A stretch of 19,562 nucleotides of DNA from Bacillota bacterium (GTDB lineage Bacteria; Bacillota; Clostridia; Christensenellales; CAG-138). The stretch covers positions 1-19,562 of the forward strand of contig JAEYSE010000127.1 in the NCBI GenBank assembly GCA_023435025.1, given 5' to 3'. Shown piece by piece: positions 13,703 through 19,562 of the stretch. Numbering within the stretch: position 1 is the stretch's first letter; each line of letters opens with the position of its first letter. Below the pieces are notes generated by a model. The model searched no databases and was not told the DNA's origin. It was given only the letters and a program-made list of their open reading frames with translations. The translations under genes and the position numbers were made by a program.

Positions 13703-16282
13703 TTAATCAGGCTTTTTTGTCAGCCGATGTAACAGTACTGCGGCGAAGATAAGGACTGCCGTAGCCAGTATTGCTTGAGAAACGCTAAGTCCACCGCCGG
13801 TATTGGGCTCGCCCAGCGGGATTGTGCCAGGGGAAAGTGGAATAGCGCCGCCACCGGGACCTAGCGGAATGTTTTCGTCATCGTCATCACCAGGATCCTC
13901 GCCGCCCGTATCCGTGGGCTTTGCGAGCGTGATACTTGCGCTTGCGGAGGCCGTATCGGGCGTGCCGATCAATGTGATGCCGTTAGGTTCCGCCGTAAAG
14001 CCGATGCGGTAGTCAAACGTGATGTTGGCATTGGTGCCCCACGCTTCAGGCCAGGTGCCAAGCTGTTCATACGCCACGGTGCCGTCGGGCTTTACGGTAA
14101 CGCGAACCTGGCTATTTTCAAACACCCAGTTGCCCGCATTATCCACCGTGACCGGGACGGATGATCCCGCGATCATCGCGTTTGTTACGCTGACGACCCC
14201 CGTATTAGACACGGTGGTGCCCACCGCCTGCAGTTTGTTGGTATCAAATGAGTCTACCCTGAGGTTGTAGGTGGAGCCGCCGCTTGCGCCGCTGCTGCTG
14301 CCGTTCAAGAGGTTGAAGCTAAAGTTGTTGGTATAGTTTTCAGTAACGGCATCGTCATCCGCAAAGGGATTGAGCACGATGGCCGGACGATCCAGTACGA
14401 TCGCAACCTCTTCGCCTCCCGCAACGACAGGCTTGGCGTAGAGTATCGCGGAATCATTGGTGTAGGCCGTGCCGTACGTGTAAGCGTCGCCCAATGTGCT
14501 GTTGGGAACGAGGAAGTAACGGGTGCTTTCCTTCACGCCATTTTTGAGATCGTCAATGTACCATTCAATAACGGTATTGCCTTGGGCGTCTGTACCTACC
14601 ACCTTAAGATCGGTGTTGCCATTGACGAAGTAGATGTCAAATCCGGCAGGGATGACATCGATCACCCGTGCCTGTTCGGCTACAATGGCGTCGTTGACAA
14701 TCTGTTTTGCAATGGTTTTGTAGGTCTCAACAATCTGTTCGGGCGTGCTGGCCCAGGTGTAGTTGATGTCAAAGTTGTCATAGTTGACTTCGCCTTGCGG
14801 ATCGTTTGCATCAAGCAATCCCTTAAAATACCCGCCGGACTTGTTGGGGTCCATATAGGTAGCGATGCTGTTGGCCGCTGTATTACTGTCGTTGATGACA
14901 ACGTTGTGAAGCGATATGCCCTTTTCCAAAAGGTCAATCGCGGCCTTAGATGCCTTTTCTCCCGCACTCTGCTTTTGAGAAGCGCTGCCGCTGTAAGCGA
15001 TGCTGGTAGTGGTGTCCGAGGAACTCGAGTAATACGTATTTGCTTCCCCGTCCGTCATAAACACGACGTGGATGTTATCCCCTGTAATGGAGCCGCCGCT
15101 GCTGTCGATAAGCGCCTGCACAAGCTCGCCAGTTTCCATGTATCCCGCCTGCGCGTTGGTCCCGCCGTTATTGAGCATGCCGGTGCCGCCGGTCAAGCTG
15201 CTGCGGGAAGCGGAACTTGAAAAGTAGTTCAAAAGCTCGGTCACGTTATCATTTGTGAACACGTTGTCTCCGCTGCCAGAAACCGTTACGGTACGTGCAA
15301 CGACATTGCTTTTTCCGCCCGAGTAGACCACAAGGGATAACGCAACGTTTGTATTGAGCCCGCTCAGATTGGTGATGTCGCCGGATTCGTTCCGCTCAAT
15401 GCCATAAACAGTGTCGATAAATTCTGTAGCGGCTTCTTTGAGCACTTCCCATTTGGTGACGTCGCTATCCCCAAGCTCATCCTCCATACTGCGGGTGATA
15501 TCGATGCTCAGCACGACATTTGTTTTGCCGCTGATGGAAACGCCGCCCTCGGAGTCAAAAATCTGGTCGGTTCTTGTGCCCTGCGCCTCCAGCGTCACCT
15601 CATATCCTTCCAGAACATTTCCGTTCGTGTCGGTGACGGAAACCTCCTTAACGGTCTTGTCGCCCTCAATGGTTGTATCGCCAACAACAATAAGGTAGTC
15701 GTTTTCAGGGCTAGGTTCCATACCGTTGCTCTCTAGGATTGCATCCACCAGCGAGCTATCCTCTGTTACTGCGTTTGAGTCTGCAGGCAGCCCACTTGAA
15801 AGAGGTATGCCCTCTCCATCATAGAACGCGTCGTTGTTGGTGGAATAGCTGTCGCCGGTGCCGGTATACGAGTCAAGATAGATGTCGTTGCCGTTGATGG
15901 AGGTATCGTCATACGTGCTGTCCGCTCCTGTTACGGCGCTGTTTGGAATGGTGTTGGTAGTAGATCCGTTCTGAACAACGCTAAGATCCTCGCTTGCTCC
16001 CTGGAGCGAAACATCCGTGGAATTTTCGCCCGAGCCGTTGTAGGTATAACCATTGCCTGAAGCGTCGGGGATGATGATTGATTCATCCGGGGACATATAC
16101 GTCCCTTCAACGAAGTTGTTCTCGTCTACCTGTCCTTGAACGGCAGTGACGGTTTCCGTTGCGCTAACCGTTACCGATACCTCATTAGGTGCCATTGCGT
16201 ATGCCACAGATGGTAGCGCTATGCTAACAAGCATCAACCATGCCATTACAACAGCAAGGATCGTTCCCCGTTTTCTCTTCAT
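13703..16282 (-). CDS. VWA-domain cell-surface protein with C-terminal membrane/sortase-like anchor
   Basis: An 859-aa exported protein. The signal peptide is residues 1-29 (KRKR, hydrophobic core, ALPSVAYA). A Ser/Thr/Asn/Gly/Asp-rich region (about 35-170) follows, then a beta-rich segment (195-250). The VWA domain (about 253-430) has a MIDAS: Asp261-x-Thr263-x-Ser265, Thr375 and Asp411 (FMTDGEAN). Further Ig-like or pilin-like beta domains reach about 795. The tail has IPLGPGGG, IPLSPGT and IPLGEP repeats, then PNTGG, a hydrophobic helix (about 832-851) and RLTKKPD. This is a sortase-signal layout, but with Glu where LPxTG has Leu. It probably displays a metal-dependent adhesion domain, as in adhesins and pilus tips. 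No sortase lies in the window. The ribosome site AAAGGAGAAAGGG precedes the ATG. Ligand unknown. Confidence 0.88.
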   Translation of the reverse strand: MKRKRGTILAVVMAWLMLVSIALPSVAYAMAPNEVSVTVSATETVTAVQGQVDENNFVEGTYMSPDESIIIPDASGNGYTYNGSGENSTDVSLQGASEDLSVVQNGSTTNTIPNSAVTGADSTYDDTSINGNDIYLDSYTGTGDSYSTNNDAFYDGEGIPLSSGLPADSNAVTEDSSLVDAILESNGMEPSPENDYLIVVGDTTIEGDKTVKEVSVTDTNGNVLEGYEVTLEAQGTRTDQIFDSEGGVSISGKTNVVLSIDITRSMEDELGDSDVTKWEVLKEAATEFIDTVYGIERNESGDITNLSGLNTNVALSLVVYSGGKSNVVARTVTVSGSGDNVFTNDNVTELLNYFSSSASRSSLTGGTGMLNNGGTNAQAGYMETGELVQALIDSSGGSITGDNIHVVFMTDGEANTYYSSSSDTTTSIAYSGSASQKQSAGEKASKAAIDLLEKGISLHNVVINDSNTAANSIATYMDPNKSGGYFKGLLDANDPQGEVNYDNFDINYTWASTPEQIVETYKTIAKQIVNDAIVAEQARVIDVIPAGFDIYFVNGNTDLKVVGTDAQGNTVIEWYIDDLKNGVKESTRYFLVPNSTLGDAYTYGTAYTNDSAILYAKPVVAGGEEVAIVLDRPAIVLNPFADDDAVTENYTNNFSFNLLNGSSSGASGGSTYNLRVDSFDTNKLQAVGTTVSNTGVVSVTNAMIAGSSVPVTVDNAGNWVFENSQVRVTVKPDGTVAYEQLGTWPEAWGTNANITFDYRIGFTAEPNGITLIGTPDTASASASITLAKPTDTGGEDPGDDDDENIPLGPGGGAIPLSPGTIPLGEPNTGGGLSVSQAILATAVLIFAAVLLHRLTKKPD

Positions 16283-16311
16283 ACCCTTTCTCCTTTACTT
16301 GTTATTTTTGG

Positions 16312-16340
16312 TTAGCAGTTTTGCGAACCAAAACTGCTAA
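16312..16340. repeat. 11-bp perfect inverted repeat in the leader of the VWA gene
   Basis: TTAGCAGTTTT (16312-16322) and AAAACTGCTAA (16330-16340) have a 7-nt loop. It lies 30-58 nt upstream of the VWA start codon on the minus strand. There is no T-run after it in that direction. It could be a regulator operator or a leader hairpin controlling expression of the surface protein. Confidence 0.7.
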
Positions 16341-16864
16341 GCATTATTTCGACATTTTTCGCTAATCTATATTTATATTTTACAACATGTATGGGTTCAT
16401 TTAGGCCTTGATTTGGTCTTATTTCGGTTTGATATGCAAAAAAGATCATCCATATATAGTAGATATTTAAATGAATGGAAATGCATGGGGCTCGGCGTAA
16501 TCTTCGGTGGCCGATGTGTAATTTAAAGTCTGCCGTCAAGGGTAAATGACAACTGAAGAGAACGGAATAACAATAAACGCATTACCATGGAAGCGCCGTT
16601 TTTCCAAATCAAAATCGCGCCGCATTTGCAGCGCGATATTCATTGCTACCCACGTTAAGCGAGCGGAAAGGATATTTAATGAATGTTAGGTTTGCAATTG
16701 GGGCAAGTTTATCCCACTGAAGACCATAGCAAGTGCCTGCAACTTATTCCTCTTGGGTAAGAGCAAGTCATTTATTATGATAGAGCATTACTACTAATGT
16801 TTGTCCAAAATAGTGCTGCTAAGTAGCTCCAAACATACTATGAATCCTGTTAAGAAAACCTATG
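16341..16864. other. Gene-free AT-rich region upstream of the VWA gene
   Basis: About 520 nt without a convincing ORF. The part up to about 16480 is very AT-rich and probably contains the VWA promoter on the minus strand, but I see no clear paired hexamers. No c-di-GMP riboswitch core was recognised. A hairpin at 16614-16637 is listed separately. Confidence 0.5.
16614..16637 (-). terminator. Possible terminator of the helical-protein gene
   Basis: ATCGCGC (16614-16620) pairs with GCGCGAT (16631-16637). On the minus strand the stem is followed by TTTGATTT, weakly terminator-like. It lies about 230 nt past the stop of the gene at 16865-17431, which is far but with no gene between. Confidence 0.45.
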
Positions 16865-17431
16865 TTAGGATGGATTAAGGAATTGCTCAATTAATCCGTA
16901 GGCCATAATATCTCCCATTCTTAATGATTCGTTCTGCATTTCATAATATTTGTCTATGCTTTCTTGAAATTGATTGGTGAAAATCAGTACTGCCACATTT
17001 TCGATTATATTCATATGATTATAAAGCATCTCTTGCCATACAGCTTTCTGCCAAATAGGATTTATATCGGATAGAAATTGAGCAATGTCGTCGGCGGCAT
17101 CATACCACCGTTCACGCTGTTCTTCAATGCTTCGTGGGAAGCCTTTTTTAATGGCGTCAATCACTTGAAATGTAATAAAAACATGATACGAAAGAAGCCT
17201 ATCAAAACTATTGGCAGTTTCATCACCGTAGAACTGTCTGAGTACATTAGCCAATTGTTCAGCATTACGTAAAAGTTCAACTGCTACAGCTTGTAAATCT
17301 TCGGATTCGGTATCTTTGCCTTGAATGAATGATCGGATCCATATGTCTTGATCAGACCAGAGTTTTCTCAGTACGTTGAGCAAGTTGAGTTGTTCGTCAA
17401 TATTGCTCCCGTTAACAGGTTGCAGACTCAT
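16865..17431 (-). CDS. Unrecognised all-helical soluble protein (188 aa)
   Basis: A 188-aa, Gln/Glu/Asn/Trp-rich, predicted all-alpha soluble protein with no signal peptide or membrane helix. Features are LRKLWSDQDIWIRSFI near the N-terminus, NAEQLANVLRQFYGDETANS with FDRLLSYH (about 57-84), RERWYDAADDIAQFLSDINP near the middle, and WQEMLYNHM. The LW..H/D..W.R.FI, FYG, W..NAD/AAD..A.FL..INP and EML..H pattern recurs in small proteins of Bacilli and Clostridia that databases often label with unrelated names; I know no proven function. It looks like a four-helix bundle with conserved His/Asp/Glu positions that might bind metal (inference). A GGGGAGGAAGAGAG ribosome site precedes the ATG. It stands alone, convergent with nothing and divergent from the DUF4342 operon. 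Confidence 0.8.
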   Translation of the reverse strand: MSLQPVNGSNIDEQLNLLNVLRKLWSDQDIWIRSFIQGKDTESEDLQAVAVELLRNAEQLANVLRQFYGDETANSFDRLLSYHVFITFQVIDAIKKGFPRSIEEQRERWYDAADDIAQFLSDINPIWQKAVWQEMLYNHMNIIENVAVLIFTNQFQESIDKYYEMQNESLRMGDIMAYGLIEQFLNPS

Positions 17432-17751
17432 TCTCTCTTCCTCCCCTGCATTAATCTTTCAACTATATATAAGTAGGAGGAATGTTTGCTATTCCATACC
17501 ACACAACGCATATTCAGCGAAGTATTAAAGAGAAACGGAAACGCTGCTACACCGCCATCGTTTAATGGGAAGCTGGATAACCGGTACGAATCCGCATGAA
17601 ATTTAATCCCTTAGACGATCCTCAGTTGGCCATTTTCCTTATCGATATTTGATACTTCAATACAGAGCAATCGTAAAGCCTGCGGTTTTGATCACCTTAG
17701 CCATGGACAAATACTTGTCCACGATTTAAATTAGAGTAGTAATGATGTAAA
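17432..17751. other. Divergent intergenic region with a short palindrome
   Basis: About 320 nt with no convincing gene. A short frame from ATG 17482 (27 codons) has GGAGG too close to its start. A stretch at 17561-17605 (TTTAATGGGAAG, then CCGGTACGAATCCG) loosely recalls part of a cobalamin riboswitch core but lacks the rest. A perfect palindrome lies at 17704-17721. Confidence 0.4.
17704..17721. repeat. Palindrome TGGACAA-N4-TTGTCCA, operator-like
   Basis: Two perfect 7-bp arms with spacer ATAC lie 30 nt upstream of the -35 of the DUF4342-response regulator promoter. This position suits an activator or the response regulator itself. Confidence 0.6.
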
Positions 17752-17780
17752 TTGTCACCTCATTTTAATCTCCCTTTAAT
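17752..17780 (+). promoter_or_regulatory. Sigma-A promoter of the DUF4342-two-component operon
   Basis: -35 TTGTCA (17752-17757) and -10 TTTAAT (17775-17780) are separated by 17 nt, about 80 nt upstream of the DUF4342 start codon. Confidence 0.7.
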
Positions 17781-17865
17781 GCGGGACAAAGGACATCTTT
17801 ATCATGCAGGCGTACGATAGGGATACCGAATCAAACAGACTGTACGAAAAAGGGGAGAGAATCAA

Positions 17866-18432
17866 ATGGCAACAATGGAACATGTGGAAAAGCTTCGCGA
17901 AAAAGCAAACGTGAGCTACGCCGAGGCAAAAGCCGCCTTGGACGCCTGCGGCGACGACCTACTCGAGGCTCTGCTCTATCTGGAGCGACAAGGGAAGGTA
18001 AACCCGCCCGAACAGGGCGGCTTCTACTCCTCCAAGAGCGAGCAGAAGGAAAAGAAGAGCGACACAGATGAAACCAACCGGCAGAGCGAGCCTGCAGGGG
18101 AGTCCTTTGCAGAACTGATGGGCCGGTTCTTTCGCTGGATTCGCGGCCTCTTTGTGAAGGGCTGCGAAAACCTGTTCGACGTGCAGCGCGGTGATACCCA
18201 AATCATCACCATGCCTGTTCTCGTGCTGGTTCTTCTGGTGATCTTCTGCTTCTGGCTTGTAATTCCGCTGCTGATCATCGGACTCTTCTTGGGGTGCCGC
18301 TATCGCTTCCGCGGCCGGGATGTGGAAAAGACGGCTGTCAACAAGGTAATGAAGTCTGCTGAAAACGCGGCGGAGAGCCTCAAGACGGACATCAAAGAAG
18401 CAGCGGATAAAAGTAAAGAGCGCGCCGAATAG
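17866..18432 (+). CDS. DUF4342-like membrane protein with N-terminal UBA-like domain
   Basis: A 188-aa protein. Residues 1-45 form a UBA-like/EF-Ts-N-like three-helix domain (VEKLREKANVSYAEAKAALD, then ACGDDLLEALLYLE). A polar linker (about 46-80) follows, then an amphipathic stretch (ELMGRFFRWIRGLFVKG), one long or hairpin membrane segment (about 113-144) and a charged helical tail (150-188) that may form a coiled coil. The UBA-TM layout is that of DUF4342 proteins. Function is unknown; the first position in a two-component operon suggests an accessory factor that senses or modulates envelope stress. A GGGGAGAG ribosome site precedes the ATG. The response regulator follows after 28 nt. Confidence 0.85.
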   Translation: MATMEHVEKLREKANVSYAEAKAALDACGDDLLEALLYLERQGKVNPPEQGGFYSSKSEQKEKKSDTDETNRQSEPAGESFAELMGRFFRWIRGLFVKGCENLFDVQRGDTQIITMPVLVLVLLVIFCFWLVIPLLIIGLFLGCRYRFRGRDVEKTAVNKVMKSAENAAESLKTDIKEAADKSKERAE

Positions 18433-18460
18433 CGCGGGAATCATTGGAGGGCTGAAGCCG

Positions 18461-19132
18461 GTGAAAGAACGCATCCTGATTGTTGAGGACGAGGAAAAGC
18501 TTGCCCGGTTTGTGGAGTTAGAACTCTCCTACGAGGGCTATGAGATTAAAAAGGCCACCGATGGCCGTGCCGGCTTGGAACTGGCCGAGTCGGGTAACTT
18601 CGACCTGGTCCTGCTGGATGTGATGCTGCCGGGGCTCAACGGACTGGAGGTGCTTCGCCGCTTGCGGCGAAGCTCTTCTATACCTGTTATCCTGTTGACC
18701 GCACGCGATGCGGTTATGGACAAGGTGACAGGGTTGGACAGCGGCGCTGACGATTATGTCACCAAGCCCTTTGCCATTGAGGAATTGCTGGCCCGTATCC
18801 GTGTGACGCTGCGCAAAAACCGTCCGGAGCAGGGCGCAAGTAAGATTGGGCGGCTGTCCCTTGACCCGGCCAAGCATATCGTCCGCATGGACGATGTGGA
18901 GCTGAGCCTGACCAAGCGCGAGTTTGATCTGTTGCAGCTGCTCATGGAAAACAAAGGCATCGTCCTTACCCGGGATGTGCTGTTGCAGCGGGTGTGGGGG
19001 TATGACTATCAGGGGGAGACCAACACTGTGGATGTGTATATCCGTTTCCTGCGGCAAAAAATAGACGAAGCCTTTGATGTGAAATATATCCACACGGTTC
19101 GCGGCGTAGGGTACGTGCTGCGGGAACAGTAG
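18461..19132 (+). CDS. OmpR/PhoB-type response regulator
   Basis: A 223-aa protein with a complete receiver and winged-helix domain. Receiver: acidic pocket E9-D10, phospho-acceptor Asp53 (LVLLDVMLPG), Thr80 (VILLTARD) and Lys102 (YVTKPF). Effector (about 128-222): SLDPAKHIVRMDDVELSLTK, EFDLLQLLMEN, RVWGYDYQGETNTVDVYIRF and the C-terminal VRGVGYVL wing, all standard for OmpR. The start is GTG 18461, giving MKERILIVEDEE, with GGAGG 10 nt upstream. It receives phosphate from the kinase encoded 18 nt downstream and probably regulates envelope genes, perhaps this operon through the palindrome at 17704. Targets are unknown. Confidence 0.95.
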   Translation: MKERILIVEDEEKLARFVELELSYEGYEIKKATDGRAGLELAESGNFDLVLLDVMLPGLNGLEVLRRLRRSSSIPVILLTARDAVMDKVTGLDSGADDYVTKPFAIEELLARIRVTLRKNRPEQGASKIGRLSLDPAKHIVRMDDVELSLTKREFDLLQLLMENKGIVLTRDVLLQRVWGYDYQGETNTVDVYIRFLRQKIDEAFDVKYIHTVRGVGYVLREQ

Positions 19133-19150
19133 TGCAGAGAGGAGGGAGGC

Positions 19151-19562
19151 ATGAAACCCAATATGCCGCAAGCAAAGCAAAAAAAGGGGGGCACCTCTCT
19201 TACCTGGCGGCTCACCGGCAATCAGTTTCTGCGCTCCGTTGCACATACGTTCTGGCTTAATGTGCTGCTGGTGCTCCTTTTTGTGTTCGGCTTGGCTGTT
19301 TGGACCGAGTGGCAGGCGACTGAGCTAAGTTCCAAGCTGCTAAAGCAAACAGGCGTGGGGGAAGAGCTTCTCCTTACGGACTGGGAATATCGATATGAGC
19401 TGGGGGAACCCCGGGGCCTCCGCCTGCCTGATTTTATCGAGAGAGAATTAGTAAGGCGTAATCCGTCCATCCCATCGGGTACCACCAGGGAACTCAGCTT
19501 CCCCTCCGGCCCAACGCTTAGCGGCAGGCTGAAATCAGCCGCTTATACGCTCACTTTTCCAT
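19151..19562 (+). CDS. Sensor histidine kinase, N-terminal part
   Basis: The frame is open from ATG 19151 to the window end (137 codons). It begins with a cytoplasmic basic tail, then one membrane helix (about 36-56, TFWLNVLLVLLFVFGLAVWT) and the start of an extracytoplasmic sensor region rich in charged residues. The HAMP, DHp and ATPase domains lie beyond the window, so kinase identity rests on its position 18 nt after an OmpR-type regulator with a GAGGGAGG ribosome site, and on the membrane topology. The ligand is unknown. Confidence 0.8.
   Translation, partial: MKPNMPQAKQKKGGTSLTWRLTGNQFLRSVAHTFWLNVLLVLLFVFGLAVWTEWQATELSSKLLKQTGVGEELLLTDWEYRYELGEPRGLRLPDFIERELVRRNPSIPSGTTRELSFPSGPTLSGRLKSAAYTLTFP

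Noticed and set aside
14582..15220. 212-aa plus-strand frame
   Set aside because: It lies antisense within the VWA gene; no ribosome site or domain.
16341..16560. c-di-GMP riboswitch upstream of the surface protein
   Set aside because: Looked for because clostridial surface genes often have one; the conserved core is not visible on the minus strand.
17482..17565. 27-codon ORF after GGAGG
   Set aside because: The ribosome site is only 1-2 nt from the ATG and the peptide has no features.
18518..19246. 242-aa minus-strand frame
   Set aside because: It is antisense to the response regulator, whose motifs are complete.

Overview
The window reads as chromosomal DNA of a spore-forming, low- to mid-GC Firmicute, most likely a Clostridia-class anaerobe. 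The reasons are strong AGGAGG-type ribosome sites, several TTG and GTG starts, an alpha/beta-type small acid-soluble spore protein (56 aa), a LysM-LysM-GH18 protein of the SleL/YaaH spore type, a Gram-positive LexA (DinR/Cheo) box and a clostridial-style DinB. The genus cannot be named from this sequence. There are no rRNAs, tRNAs, CRISPR arrays or intact insertion sequences.

Layout. (1) 1-558 is the 3' end of a fumarate-reductase-like flavoprotein, closed by a strong terminator. (2) 733-985 holds a doubtful small ORF and a terminator. (3) 1117-3262 is a two-gene unit: a double-DUF1538 membrane protein and a tandem PII-like protein. (4) 3275-4564 is minus-strand dinB with a good promoter and a LexA box at its start site. 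(5) 4565-5880 holds a hairpin-bearing intergenic element, a secreted LysM-CAP protein (minus) and a divergent SASP gene with its terminator. (6) 5968-6462 is a GNAT acetyltransferase with its promoter (minus). (7) 6629-11947 is the most interesting block: a TetR regulator with an operator on its own promoter, then a DUF5692-like membrane protein, a CrtI/RetSat-like flavoprotein, an FNR-2Fe-2S reductase and a second DUF5692-like membrane protein, ending in a long hairpin. (8) 12299-13585 is the LysM-GH18 spore hydrolase, convergent with (9) 13703-16282, a VWA-domain cell-surface protein, the two being separated by a bidirectional terminator. (10) 16865-17431 is an unrecognised all-helical protein (minus). 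(11) 17752 to the end is a promoter followed by a DUF4342 protein, an OmpR-type response regulator and the start of its histidine kinase.

How genes may work together. In block 7 the spacing (59, 16, 2 and 21 nt between genes), the shared strand and the single promoter-operator suggest one autoregulated operon. A plausible electron path runs from NAD(P)H to FAD to 2Fe-2S in the reductase, then to the FAD of the saturase/desaturase-like partner, acting on a hydrophobic substrate at a membrane that carries the two DUF5692-like proteins. The substrate is unknown. In block 3 the PII-like protein probably gates the DUF1538 transporter, much as GlnK gates AmtB; DUF1538 proteins have been described as cation/proton antiporters (UmpAB). 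Block 11 is a membrane-stress-like two-component unit led by a small membrane protein.
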